Shown: positions 1 to 9,216 of the stretch, in pieces
How the letters are laid out: the number at the start of each line of letters is the position of its first letter
How positions within the stretch are numbered: position 1 is the stretch's first letter
Assembly: GCA_036011305.1 (NCBI GenBank)
Contig: DASCNA010000270.1
Span: forward strand, 1-64,000
DNA from: DASCNA01 sp036011305
GTDB taxonomy: Bacteria > Verrucomicrobiota > Lentisphaeria > Victivallales > GWF2-38-69
Direction of reading: 5' to 3'
DNA: 64,000 bases
The notes under the pieces: generated by a model
Seen by the model: the letters and a program-made list of their open reading frames with translations, nothing else
The model's database searches: none
What the model was told of the DNA's origin: nothing
Translations under genes and position numbers: made by a program

Positions 1-23
1 CTAGCGCTTAAGCGGGAGTAAAG

Positions 24-1208
24 ATGGAGTTATTTTTTGATAAACTTGATATATACATCAGACAGAAAAAAATGACATATAATGAACTATGTCAACAGAT
101 GGGAATAGGAAGAACTACACTTTGGGGATGGAAAAAAAATAAAAGAAAACCAAAAGAAATTCATATAAGAGCAATTGCCAGGGTTCTGAATTTACCTGTA
201 AATAAAATATCAGATCTTCCGGAAGAAATACTAATATCTGAGAGAAGTTTTTCTGAAGAAGTGTTTCCTGTAATAAAATCTCTGAATAACAGTACTTTCT
301 ATAATGATAATGAATTTGACACTATTTTTAACAGAATTAATAATCTTAGAAATAAACTTTTTAATGCTGATAATGTAATAAGAGGTTTAACTGATTCAAT
401 AGATTTTATCTTTTATGTAAAAGATATAAATATGAAATATATACTTGCCAATAAAGGTTTTTTAAAAAATTTATCTCTAAACAGGAATTACCTTGTTATT
501 GGAAAAAAAGACATTGATTTCTTCTCGCAAAAGGAAGCAAAATTGAATGAAGAAGAAGACAGGAAAGTGCTGTTATCAGGTAAATCAATTATAAATAAAG
601 AAACATATATATTTGGCTCAAAGAAAAAAAAATGGGGCCTGATTTCCAAGTATCCAATATTTGATGCATATAATAAAATTCAAGGAATTGTTGTTGTCCA
701 AATAGATATTAGTAATCGTAAAAGAGAGGAAAGGATTAGGGAACTACTAGAAATCAATGTGGATGCAATGACTACCGGCTTAATACTAATGGATATAAAA
801 AATAAAAAATATATTTATATGAATAAATCAATAGAGAGAATAACAGGTTATCCTATCTCGTATTTATTAAATTTAAAACCTTCTGAGTTTGCTAAACTTC
901 TTTTCAAATCAGACAATATAAATAAAATTTCTTTTGAAGAATTATACAGTTCTGATTCAAATATAAATACTGAAGTACACAGAATCATTGCTAAAAATGG
1001 TCATGAAAAGAGTGTATCAGTAACTAGAAGTAGAAAAGTATTTCAAAATAAAGACTGTACTGTCAATTTAATTAAAGAGATAAGTGAAACCAAGGATAAT
1101 GAAGTAAGCTGGATTCAAATAGTAAAAAACTTAAAAAATTTAAATGTAGATTCATCAATCATTTCTAAGGCTACAAATTTATCAAAACAGCAAATATTTA
1201 AGCTTTAA
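24..1208 (+). CDS. HTH (XRE-like) and double-PAS regulatory protein
   Basis: 394 residues. Residues about 1-65 form a Cro/C1-type helix-turn-helix, visible as MTYNELCQQMGIGRTTLWGW followed by a basic helix and an alanine/leucine helix. Two PAS-like domains follow, about 115-240 (ending in an ISNRKR linker typical of PAS/PAC) and 241-355. The last 35 residues form a short helical tail that could be a second small HTH. There is no kinase, GGDEF or sigma-54 domain, so it probably senses a small ligand or redox state and acts directly on DNA. A GGGAG ribosome site at 14-18 supports the ATG at 24. The gene converges on the POT transporter. The regulated target is not evident. The domain assignment is fairly safe; the function is inferred. 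Confidence 0.8.
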   Translation: MELFFDKLDIYIRQKKMTYNELCQQMGIGRTTLWGWKKNKRKPKEIHIRAIARVLNLPVNKISDLPEEILISERSFSEEVFPVIKSLNNSTFYNDNEFDTIFNRINNLRNKLFNADNVIRGLTDSIDFIFYVKDINMKYILANKGFLKNLSLNRNYLVIGKKDIDFFSQKEAKLNEEEDRKVLLSGKSIINKETYIFGSKKKKWGLISKYPIFDAYNKIQGIVVVQIDISNRKREERIRELLEINVDAMTTGLILMDIKNKKYIYMNKSIERITGYPISYLLNLKPSEFAKLLFKSDNINKISFEELYSSDSNINTEVHRIIAKNGHEKSVSVTRSRKVFQNKDCTVNLIKEISETKDNEVSWIQIVKNLKNLNVDSSIISKATNLSKQQIFKL

Positions 1209-1230
1209 TATTTAAATATTATAGTAATAA

Positions 1231-1260
1231 AAAAGAGCTCCTAATTTAGGGCTCTTTTTT
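1231..1260 (+). terminator. Rho-independent terminator, probably bidirectional
   Basis: The stem AAAAGAGC / GCTCTTTT continues inward as CCTAA / TTAGG with a one-base bulge, followed by a run of T. It lies 23 nt after the HTH-PAS gene and between two convergent genes. The A-run on the other side could let it also stop minus-strand transcription of the peptide transporter gene. Confidence 0.85.
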
Positions 1261-1277
1261 TAGTTCCTTCAGTTGGT

Positions 1278-2585
1278 TTAAAGCATATTGTTACAGTTTC
1301 TTTCAACGAATCGATTTGTTATAATGTGTCCAAAAAAGAATACAATACAAGCAGCTATCATTGCAATAAAAATAACTGTTGGATCAAAAGTTTGAGTCAT
1401 TGCACTTACTTCACCACCGAGGTAGCCCCCAATGGACCATGATATCAGCATATTTAACGATACCAGAGTTGCTGAAAAACCTTTAGGTGCAAACTTAGTA
1501 GCTGCAGATAAAAGTACAGGAACAGTAAGCAGTTCACTGAAGGAAAATAGCACATAAAATGCTATCAGATAACTCATGCTGCCGATATAATGAATATTAT
1601 GTGCAATATGAATAACCAATGGCATGAGGATAGTGCAGCCTATGGCAAGAAGAAGATAAGCTACAGCAAGTTTATAGCTTAAGGTAAAATCTTTCTTTTT
1701 ATCATCAATTTTTTTATATATTTTTGCTATAACAGGAGAAAAAATAACTATCATTATGGCATAACTTGCATAAAACCATGCAGTTGGTATTTGCCATCCA
1801 CCTACATGCCTGTTAATATTTCCCTCTGCCCAGAGGTTTAAAAGCCCGTATGGAAGAGTATAAAATATATTCCATAGAATATTTGAAACACAGATTGCAA
1901 TATAAACCCATACTCTTTTCTTCTCATCAAAAGTCCACTTGATTTTTTCAATGTTTTTATCTTTAGATTTCCTTTCAAGTTTTCCTACACCTTTTAATGT
2001 AGTTCCGTATGAAATGAATGTATTTGCCAGAGCAATTGCCATACCTACAGCTGATGAGCCGAAAGCATAAGAATACCCCATTCTCTGGACTAGGAAACCG
2101 GCTACAAACGGTCCGAAAAAACCACCGATATTTATTGACATATAAAAAATTGCAAAACCCGCATCACGATTAGAATCTTCTTTGGCATCATAGAATTCAC
2201 CTACCATTGCTGAAATTGTAGGTTTGAGAAAACCTGTCCCTATGGCAAGAATTATTAATGCTATATATAGAGATGCTGTACCTCTTTGCATCATAAAAAG
2301 ATATCCCGTAAATAACAGTATGTTACCTAACAGCATACCGTTTTTTCTACCTATAAATTTATCTGCAACCCAGCCGCCGACAACCGGTGTAGCATAGACA
2401 ACTGCACTGAAGATACCTGTCAACCTTAAAGCCTCCGCATTGGACCAATCAAGTCCACCTTTTGTTAGGCTGGCAGCCGCATAAAGAACTAATATGCCCT
2501 GGGTTGCATAAAACCCAAATCTTTCAAAGCATTCAATCATTGATAATGATATTACCCCTTTCGGGTAATGTTTTACTGAACTCAT
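1278..2585 (-). CDS. POT-family proton-dependent oligopeptide transporter
   Basis: 435-residue major-facilitator protein with about 12 membrane segments. Near the N terminus it carries the proton-coupling signature of the POT/PTR2 family (ECFERFGFY, an ExxERFxYY match), followed by GWVADKFIGRKN, the usual loop 2-3 motif. The protein should import di- and tripeptides with protons across the inner membrane. It is a little shorter than DtpA-type proteins (about 490-500) but keeps both halves. The ATG at 2585 is the first in the frame. The gene stands alone; the next gene upstream is more than 300 bases away. Confidence 0.9.
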   Translation of the reverse strand: MSSVKHYPKGVISLSMIECFERFGFYATQGILVLYAAASLTKGGLDWSNAEALRLTGIFSAVVYATPVVGGWVADKFIGRKNGMLLGNILLFTGYLFMMQRGTASLYIALIILAIGTGFLKPTISAMVGEFYDAKEDSNRDAGFAIFYMSINIGGFFGPFVAGFLVQRMGYSYAFGSSAVGMAIALANTFISYGTTLKGVGKLERKSKDKNIEKIKWTFDEKKRVWVYIAICVSNILWNIFYTLPYGLLNLWAEGNINRHVGGWQIPTAWFYASYAIMIVIFSPVIAKIYKKIDDKKKDFTLSYKLAVAYLLLAIGCTILMPLVIHIAHNIHYIGSMSYLIAFYVLFSFSELLTVPVLLSAATKFAPKGFSATLVSLNMLISWSIGGYLGGEVSAMTQTFDPTVIFIAMIAACIVFFFGHIITNRFVERNCNNML

Positions 2586-2859
2586 AATATTTTAACCTTA
2601 TTTGAAATTTTAATTTGTGCCTCTTATGTTAGGAGGAATATGGATTATTCACTCCATAATTAATCGTGTTTTATTTCGATATAATTCTATTGAGCACACA
2701 TGTACATTTTATTGTAACAAACAAATCTAGTATTGCTTAAAATAGATATTTTAGATGTTATTCTATATAAGAATGTTTATAAAAGATTTAAACTTAATTT
2801 ATGCAAGAAACGCTTGATATATATGTGAATACTGATTTGCAGAATTTTTCATAAAAAAA
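2586..2859. other. Intergenic region upstream of the peptide transporter gene
   Basis: AT-rich and without a credible ORF. It should hold the minus-strand promoter of the POT gene. I see no strong sigma-70 match and no riboswitch-like fold. The hairpin at 2860-2885 closes the region on the other side. Confidence 0.4.
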
Positions 2860-2885
2860 CCTTCAATAAATTAAATTATTGAAGG
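2851..2885 (-). terminator. Terminator after the HlyD-like/small-ORF operon
   Basis: A perfect 10-bp stem (arms 2860-2869 and 2876-2885, six-base loop) is followed on the minus strand by a run of seven T residues. It lies 26 nt past the stop of the 31-codon ORF at 2912-3007, so it appears to end that transcript. Confidence 0.85.
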
Positions 2886-2911
2886 AGATTAATATAACCT
2901 GAAATGTTAAA

Positions 2912-3007
2912 CTATTTGAATAAATTATATAGTTTCAAATAATTCATGCTTCCCAGATACACATTGATTTTATGACCTTTATTTGCTAAATTTTTTAAAA
3001 GTTTCAT
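2912..3007 (-). CDS. Candidate 31-residue small protein
   Basis: The short minus-strand frame starts with ATG at 3007, is preceded by AAAGGAA at normal spacing, and ends with TAG at 2914. The start lies 12 nt after the stop of the HlyD-like gene and a strong terminator follows, so the frame sits exactly where a last operon gene would. The product begins MKLLKNLANKGHKINVYLG and is basic, with no clear membrane segment. No family is recognised. It may be a real small protein or a chance frame; the ribosome site and position favour the former modestly. Confidence 0.4.
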   Translation of the reverse strand: MKLLKNLANKGHKINVYLGSMNYLKLYNLFK

Positions 3008-3019
3008 ATATAAATTCCT

Positions 3020-3547
3020 TTAAGTAGCTGTTACATCCATTATTTCATTACCGCTTCCTACACCGCTGCCGTCGTAGTTGACAACATTTGTCACTGTTCC
3101 GTCAAAAGGTGCTTTAACATTGCATTGATCAACTGAAGACTTATCAAGTTTAACAGTAGATTGATCTTCAATTACAGTATATTTAGATGTTTCTAAATCC
3201 TGTTCTGCTATTACTCCTCCTCTGGAGTATTTGCTAATTTGTTCATTTCTGTCATATATCTGTATGTCATTTAGGAGTTTTGCTTTATCGATATCCATTT
3301 GTGCTACATAGGGAGTATTATCCAGTTTTAATACAGTTTGTCCTTTTTTTACTTTACTTCCTAATGGAGATTCATATTTAATAACTCCCCCGTTAGGGGC
3401 GGCGATATCAATTTGAGCAACAGATTTACCACTATTTGTCAATGGTGCTGATGGAGGTGTTGCTGTTGAATCAGCCATTAAATTTAATCCGCCTACCAAT
3501 AATCCTGCACCAGTTATAGCACTTAATATTTTACTTCTTAATTTCAT
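3020..3547 (-). CDS. Short secreted HlyD/biotinyl-lipoyl-like protein
   Basis: 175 residues with a Sec signal peptide (about 1-25, ending near LMADS). Residues about 45-75 look like the first half of a lipoyl-type barrel (PNGGVIKYESPLGSKVKKGQ), then a short helical stretch about 80-135, then the second half (CNVKAPFDGTVTNV). This is the core of a membrane-fusion protein, but with a very short coiled-coil hairpin and no beta-barrel or membrane-proximal domain, so it is less than half the usual 350-400 residues. No pump gene is adjacent. A good AAGGAG site lies before the ATG at 3547. It could be a minimal periplasmic adaptor or a free-standing lipoyl-like domain. Confidence 0.65.
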   Translation of the reverse strand: MKLRSKILSAITGAGLLVGGLNLMADSTATPPSAPLTNSGKSVAQIDIAAPNGGVIKYESPLGSKVKKGQTVLKLDNTPYVAQMDIDKAKLLNDIQIYDRNEQISKYSRGGVIAEQDLETSKYTVIEDQSTVKLDKSSVDQCNVKAPFDGTVTNVVNYDGSGVGSGNEIMDVTAT

Positions 3548-3783
3548 TTTCCTACTCCTTTTATATTTTTCTTAATAACCCCAATTAATTGTAAACATCA
3601 AATTAGTATCAAATTTTACATTAACTGTTTATTTTGTTCTTCTATAAGTTATTATGGCTGCAAAGAATGACTATGATTATTTTATGCTTTTACATAAATT
3701 TGACATAATAAGTTATTATTTAAACAATAGAAGTAAAAAGTTAAACTTAGCTGCTAATAAAATTAACAGGAATATAATTTAAA

Positions 3784-4100
3784 ATACTCATAAGGAATAA
3801 AGCAACCTTGGCAATTCAGGCAGTTTTTGAAAAGCAGGAATTTCCATCAAGTAGTGATGAGGAGGCAGATGTTGAAATCTATACTTATGGCAGCAAAGGT
3901 GTATCTGATATAAATGTGTAATGTAAGATTTAACAGCGATAGATGAATTTATGGCAAATGAGATGACAGATTTAGATATCATTAAAAAACTTGCTAAAAG
4001 AGAGTTTAATAATATAGCTGAATTTGTACATCATTATTATGACATAACTGTAGAAAATCCATATTGTGTTTTTTTGTCTGAAGTGTATTTACACAGCTAA
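3784..4100 (+). pseudogene. Possible decayed gene remnant
   Basis: Two protein-like plus-strand frames lie next to each other in different phases. 3784-3921 lacks a start codon and reads like normal coding sequence (for example FEKQEFPSSSDEEADVEIYT) up to a stop. 3951-4100 begins ATG and encodes 49 residues rich in charged helix (DIIKKLAKREFNNIAEFVHH). The shift and the missing start suggest a broken gene. I do not recognise the family. The rest of the gap (3548-3783) is AT-rich and probably holds the promoter of the HlyD-like gene. Confidence 0.35.
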
Positions 4101-4132
4101 ATACGATCATGTATATACAGCTTAAGTGCGTA

Positions 4133-5287
4133 TCAACTGTGTAAAAGAATTTCCTTTACATCATTAGGTGTTACCAGCTGTTTTTCGCCCAGCAATGATC
4201 CACGTTCAGTAAAACGGTTGCAGATTTTTTCAGCAGCCTCTCTGGAATCTATTTTGTGATCAGACAGTTTGGTTTTCATTCCTAGCGAATTAAAAAAAAG
4301 TTCTGTTTCGTTAATGATCTGATCAATAGCTTTACATTCATTATTTTCATTAATCCCCAGAACTCTTCTACCGTATTGAAGAAGCTTATCTTTTTTAGAT
4401 GATTTCTGATTTTGCCAAACTCTAGGTAACACAACTGCTATTGATTGAGCATGATCCATACCATAAAATGCAGTTAATTCATGTCCTATTTTATGAGTGG
4501 TTCCATCAAAAATCACTCCACAGCAGATCAAACCGTTTAATGCCTGACTGGCACACCAGAAAAAATTGGCTCTGGTGTCGTAGTCATCAGGTTTATTAAT
4601 CACATCTTGAGCTATTTCTCGTAAAGTTAATAGTATGGCTTCAGCCTGTCTGTCCTGAAGAAGAGATTTAAGATCGTATGTAATATATTGTTCTGTAACA
4701 TGGATATAAGTATCAACAATGCCGTTAATAATCTGGCGCTTAGGCAGAGAATATGTTGTCTGAGGATCAATTATTGAAAATTGAGGAAAAACCATAGGGT
4801 TTTTTAAAGCCAATTTTTCAGCTGTCAATTTTCTTGAAAGGACAGCGTTGCTGTTCATTTCCGATCCTGTTGCTGGCAAAGTTATTACAGAGCCTAGCGG
4901 CAGAACTGATTTAATTTCAGCAGCTTCACTTAACATTTTCCAGGGATCTCCATCATCAAATTTGGCAGCAGCAGCAATAAATTTAGTGGCATCTAATACT
5001 GAACCGCCACCTACAGAGAGTAAAAAGTTAATATTTTTCTCTTTTACTAACTTAACTGCTTCCATACATGTTTCATAAGAAGGATTAGGTTCTATCCCGG
5101 AAAATTCATATATATCATAGCCGTTTAAAGCCAGCATAACCTGATCATAAACATTATTTTTTTTAATTGAACCTCCACCGTACAGTATCAAAGTTCTAAA
5201 GTTATTTGGTATGAGTTCAGGAAGTTTTGATATAGTATCTTTTCCAAACACTATATTGACCGGATTGTAATAAGAAAAATTTAACAT
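4133..5287 (-). CDS. Iron-containing alcohol dehydrogenase (YqhD/BdhA type)
   Basis: 384 residues, the normal length for group III iron-dependent alcohol dehydrogenases. The nucleotide-binding GGGS loop is at 93-96. The metal ligands are Asp192, His196, His265 and His279, in the DTYIH, THKIGHE and MDHA motifs, at nearly the same numbers as in E. coli YqhD. The enzyme should reduce aldehydes such as butanal or methylglyoxal-type products with NADPH in the cytoplasm. The start at 5287 has a CAGGAGA ribosome site. Its physiological aldehyde is unknown. Confidence 0.93.
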   Translation of the reverse strand: MLNFSYYNPVNIVFGKDTISKLPELIPNNFRTLILYGGGSIKKNNVYDQVMLALNGYDIYEFSGIEPNPSYETCMEAVKLVKEKNINFLLSVGGGSVLDATKFIAAAAKFDDGDPWKMLSEAAEIKSVLPLGSVITLPATGSEMNSNAVLSRKLTAEKLALKNPMVFPQFSIIDPQTTYSLPKRQIINGIVDTYIHVTEQYITYDLKSLLQDRQAEAILLTLREIAQDVINKPDDYDTRANFFWCASQALNGLICCGVIFDGTTHKIGHELTAFYGMDHAQSIAVVLPRVWQNQKSSKKDKLLQYGRRVLGINENNECKAIDQIINETELFFNSLGMKTKLSDHKIDSREAAEKICNRFTERGSLLGEKQLVTPNDVKEILLHS

Positions 5288-5405
5288 TTATATTCTCCTG
5301 TTTTTTAATAAATAGATTAATATACCTATTCATTATGCTTTAGAAAACAGATATTTACTTAAAAAATTGAGAATACATAATTTATGTTTTAGAAATTTCT
5401 ATTTT

Positions 5406-5900
5406 TCATTTAAGTTTCAGTACCATTTCATGCCAACTTAATCCGCCGTGGTCAGAATTCGATACCACTATATATTCAAAACCGTATTTTTCGTACATTT
5501 TTATCAATCTTGTCTGGCATATGAGATATATTGATGTTTTGTCCAACTTTATCATTTTATTTATGAAATGGTTCATTAACATACCAGCATAACCTTTGCC
5601 CTGATAATCAGGATGTACTACTACAGACATAATAACAATATGCTTACCGTTAGGATCGTGTCCTATCAACTCTTTAAAGTCTTCATCAGACAGTTCTATT
5701 TTATCAGTTGCTCCGCAGTTGATGAATCCTGCAATTGCATCATCAACTTCTAACACAATAAAACCTTTAGGATATGTATTAATCCTTTTAATGATTTTGC
5801 TTCTATCTGCTGCTTCATCTCCTTCATAAGAAGTGATTTCAATTTCATAACATCTGTCTAAATCAGATTTTTTAACTTCACGTATTGTTATATTATTCAT
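5406..5900 (-). CDS. GNAT-family N-acetyltransferase
   Basis: 164 residues with the acetyl-CoA loop QGKGYAGMLM at about 109-118 after a VVHPDY strand, and a C-terminal EKYGFEYI strand typical of GCN5-related acetyltransferases. The acceptor cannot be told from sequence. The start is 15 nt after the stop of the upstream radical SAM gene, so the two are probably co-transcribed and may act on the same product. Confidence 0.88.
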   Translation of the reverse strand: MNNITIREVKKSDLDRCYEIEITSYEGDEAADRSKIIKRINTYPKGFIVLEVDDAIAGFINCGATDKIELSDEDFKELIGHDPNGKHIVIMSVVVHPDYQGKGYAGMLMNHFINKMIKLDKTSIYLICQTRLIKMYEKYGFEYIVVSNSDHGGLSWHEMVLKLK

Positions 5901-5915
5901 TATTTTTCTTATATT

Positions 5916-7208
5916 TTAGTTATTTGTGATGCTAAGATTATTTTCTATATATTTCCTTGCATAATTAGGCGAAATTAATTTTGAAAAATAAAAAGTAGCT
6001 GGAAGTAAGTCTGTTTTCTTTGAAATAATACCTTCATTTATAGCTGTTTGTCGCATTGGACTTCCTGGTAAAATTCTTATACCATACATTGTTAATAAGT
6101 TATGATATTTAATTTTTTTTACAAAATTGATTGATTCTTTTATAGTATTAATATTTTCACCCGGGCCACCAACCAACCAACAGAAATCTGCCCAAACTTT
6201 ATATTTTTCAGCAAGTTTTGCACATTTATATATATTGTTTGTATTATTTCTATTATTGTAATTAGATAGCATTGTTTCAGAAAAGCTGTCAGCTCCAATA
6301 ATAGTTGAACTGCCTCCGGCTTTATTGTATAGTTCAAAGAGTTCATTATCAAAACAGTTTTTACGAGAAGATATTTGGGCGAATATATTAATATTAATAT
6401 CAGCTTTAATTATTTTATATAATAGCTCCTTCGCATAATCTATCGGAGAAGTAAAGCAATTGTCTATAAGATAAAATGATTTAATATTTTTTACTTTTTT
6501 TAAAAATTTTATTTCTTCAATTATTTCTTCATGATCTCTAGAAATAAACTTATTAGACAGTCTAGGTGTATCACAAAAACTACAGTTAAATGGACATCCT
6601 GTTTTTATAACTATTGAAGCGGACCAATATTTTGTTTTATAATCATTGAAGTTAAATAATTCATAATCAGGTTTTAAGTTTTTATAGCCTGAATTGTCTG
6701 GAAGATTTGATACAATTTTATTGCCTCTCCTATAATATAAACCAGGTATATTATCAAATAAATTTGTTCCATTGCATATAACTTTTACAAGTTCAGGGAG
6801 ACTATTTTCACCTTGATCGCATATACCATAGTCAGCATTCATATTGTTTAGTATTTTTTTCGGAAATACACTGTAACCGGCTCCGCCTAAAACAGAAATT
6901 ATATTTCTATTTACTACATTAGTTACCATTTTATTTATGTCAGGTAGAGATGTATAAGGATTGAGCATAGATTGATTATCTGTATTCCTTATAGAAAAGC
7001 CTACAAGATCTGGAGAAGAATTATCAAGTTTCTGATTAAAATCTATATTAGGATTTTTTGATATTGAACCATCAAAAAAATCAACATTATATCCAAGTTT
7101 CTTCAATGGGTAAGATATAAATGATAAACCTATTGGAGGAGTGATAAAATTACTAGAATGGCTTAAATGGATTACATCGTTATTGGAGTTAACCAGCAAA
7201 ATTTTCAT
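5916..7208 (-). CDS. Cobalamin-binding-type radical SAM protein
   Basis: 430 residues. The N-terminal ~140 residues resemble the B12-binding fold seen in many radical SAM enzymes (PPIGLSFISYPLKKLGY, then VLGGAGYSVFP), but the DxHxxG cobalamin motif is not obvious, so B12 binding is uncertain. The radical SAM core has the CxxxCxxC cluster motif at Cys205, Cys209 and Cys212 (GCPFNCSFCD), followed by strands up to about 400. Members of this class methylate or rearrange unactivated carbons or make cyclic products. It is followed after 15 nt by an acetyltransferase gene, suggesting a two-gene operon. The substrate is unknown. Confidence 0.85.
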   Translation of the reverse strand: MKILLVNSNNDVIHLSHSSNFITPPIGLSFISYPLKKLGYNVDFFDGSISKNPNIDFNQKLDNSSPDLVGFSIRNTDNQSMLNPYTSLPDINKMVTNVVNRNIISVLGGAGYSVFPKKILNNMNADYGICDQGENSLPELVKVICNGTNLFDNIPGLYYRRGNKIVSNLPDNSGYKNLKPDYELFNFNDYKTKYWSASIVIKTGCPFNCSFCDTPRLSNKFISRDHEEIIEEIKFLKKVKNIKSFYLIDNCFTSPIDYAKELLYKIIKADININIFAQISSRKNCFDNELFELYNKAGGSSTIIGADSFSETMLSNYNNRNNTNNIYKCAKLAEKYKVWADFCWLVGGPGENINTIKESINFVKKIKYHNLLTMYGIRILPGSPMRQTAINEGIISKKTDLLPATFYFSKLISPNYARKYIENNLSITNN

Positions 7209-7422
7209 AGGTTTGACCTAAAAGTTATATATTATTTAGTTTATCACTACTTTGATGCATTATAATTTAAAACAAAGAAGCAGAACACTATGCAGATCCA
7301 ATTAAACTTTCTATTATAACATAATATACGAATTATATAAATGACAGTGAATTTCTTAACTTGCCTTTATTTCATTTAAGTTGTTAGATTTATGGGGATG
7401 GTATTTTTCTTTGCAGACTCTC

Positions 7423-7450
7423 TTTGATGTTTTATTATTCAAGATATAAT
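7423..7450 (+). promoter_or_regulatory. Probable sigma-70 promoter of the SBP-TRIC gene
   Basis: TTTGAT at 7423-7428 and a perfect TATAAT at 7445-7450 are separated by 16 nt. They lie about 45 nt before the preferred start codon at 7495. Confidence 0.45.
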
Positions 7451-7494
7451 GAATTCTAGCTTATACTTTGTTTCTTAGATATCAGGAGGATGTT

Positions 7495-9069
7495 ATGAAA
7501 AAACTTTTGGCTCTTTTTTTTATTTTTTTATTCATAGTTTTCAATGTGTTTGCTTCTGATAATTCTAAAAAAATACAATCTACCGGAACTCTGAGAATAG
7601 GTTGGTATGATCAATACCCTTTTACTTATAAGAAGAACATTTTAGGCGTCAGCACATTAACAGGAATGGACATTGAACTTAGTAAAGCTATTACAAGAAA
7701 AGCTAATTTCAATTTTAAATTTATAGAAGAACCTTGGGATACTCAATTAAAAATGTTAAAAGAGGGAAAAATTGATGTGATGCTTTCCGGATTACAAAGT
7801 TCGGAACGATTAAAAGAATTTAGAATCAGCAACCCTATAAGAAAAGAATGTACTGTAATTTATACAAGAAAGGGCACAGCAGAGAATAGTAAATTCAAAA
7901 CCGCAGAATCTTTTTTAAGTTGGATAAAGAAGAATAATTTAAAAATTGGAATTACAAAAGGGAATATCTATACAAGTGAGGAAATTAATAATTTTATAGC
8001 AAATCCTAATAATTCAAAATATATAAAAGCTGCACGTTGTGATTTTATAAATTTAAGAAACCTGAAAAACAACCGTGTAACTGCAGTATTTGTTGACAGA
8101 ACTGCCAGCGCTTCTATTGTAGGTATTAATAACTGGCTGGATGAGCTTGTCTGTCTCTATTACCCCAAATTTGAAGCCCATAATGTTTGTTATATGCTCA
8201 GTAAAAAAACTTCAAGTATTAAAGATTTAGAAAAGATAAACCTTGCCATAAATTCCTTAAAAAGTGATGGAAAGTATGAAAATATAGTAAAAACTTACCT
8301 AATGCCCGTAATACTTAATCTTACAGTAAATACATGGTGGTATTTCTATATTGTTCTGGCAGGGACTGTTGCATATTGTATTTGTGCATTAAGAATGGTC
8401 ATGCAGGCTAAACAAAGTCTGATAGGTACATTGATATTTGTTTCAATATATACAGTTGGAGGAGGTGCTCTTCGCGGTATTCTAACTGGAACATATCCGC
8501 TTTTTTTCATACATCAGCCTGTTTATATCTATACCATTCTTATAATTACATTAATCGTATTTACTGTTTCCAATATATATCGATATATATTTAGCATTGA
8601 TAGGAATCACTATATGTTTCAATTTTTTCACTCAACATGTATTGGTATTCAGCGACTCTATTTAAAATACATCTATGATATCATTGATTCTATAGGACTA
8701 GCTGCCTTTGTTGTTTTTGGCGTTATTGCTGCATTGGAAGTAAATGCTTATCCACTTATTCTCTGGGGCCCTATTCTGGCAATGGTAACTACATCCGGCG
8801 GAGGTATCATCTGTAATATATTACAGACACGTAAATTTGATAAGACCATGAAAAATATGTATACTGAAATATCGGCATTATGGGGTTGTGTGTTGAGTGT
8901 TTTACTGAGCCAAGTAGCTAGAGATGCCGTGACTGATATAATTATAATAGCGGTTCCTATTACTGTGGTAGGTGCATTTCTCACGCGTTGGTTAGTCTGT
9001 TATTTTAAAGTTCCCAGTATCCAATTTTTCATAGTCAAATGGGTTAAATCAGGGATAGGAAAAGAATAA
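7495..9069 (+). CDS. Solute-binding protein fused to TRIC/UPF0126 membrane channel
   Basis: 524 residues from the ATG at 7495, chosen because AGGAGGA lies at 7484-7490 and a signal peptide begins there; the in-frame upstream TTG at 7468 has no ribosome site. After the signal peptide (about 1-20), residues about 25-275 form an ABC-type amino-acid binding domain (SBP_bac_3: GTLRIGWYDQYPF, LKEGKIDVMLSGL). Residues about 285-510 form seven or so membrane helices with two repeats of the UPF0126/TRIC family (GGGALRGILTG, then DSIGLAAFVVFGV and TSGGGIICNIL). The binding domain would sit in the periplasm, handing or sensing a ligand to the channel. UPF0126 proteins are linked to glycine or cation transport, so an amino-acid ligand is plausible. 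The fused form is unusual. Confidence 0.88.
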   Translation: MKKLLALFFIFLFIVFNVFASDNSKKIQSTGTLRIGWYDQYPFTYKKNILGVSTLTGMDIELSKAITRKANFNFKFIEEPWDTQLKMLKEGKIDVMLSGLQSSERLKEFRISNPIRKECTVIYTRKGTAENSKFKTAESFLSWIKKNNLKIGITKGNIYTSEEINNFIANPNNSKYIKAARCDFINLRNLKNNRVTAVFVDRTASASIVGINNWLDELVCLYYPKFEAHNVCYMLSKKTSSIKDLEKINLAINSLKSDGKYENIVKTYLMPVILNLTVNTWWYFYIVLAGTVAYCICALRMVMQAKQSLIGTLIFVSIYTVGGGALRGILTGTYPLFFIHQPVYIYTILIITLIVFTVSNIYRYIFSIDRNHYMFQFFHSTCIGIQRLYLKYIYDIIDSIGLAAFVVFGVIAALEVNAYPLILWGPILAMVTTSGGGIICNILQTRKFDKTMKNMYTEISALWGCVLSVLLSQVARDAVTDIIIIAVPITVVGAFLTRWLVCYFKVPSIQFFIVKWVKSGIGKE

Positions 9070-9216
9070 TTAGTGATTTAATTAATATTAAAAAGAAAAA
9101 TAAAGAACGATAGTGAGTGAATAAAATAAATATCTGTGATGTATCAACTACTGCATAAATATAACTGCCATCAGACACCAACCATTCAATTTTAATTTAA
9201 GGTTCAATATTATTTT

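Noticed and set aside
3788..3982. A 64-codon minus-strand frame
   Set aside because: It has no ribosome site and its product is His- and Tyr-rich without family resemblance; the plus-strand remnants read more like protein.
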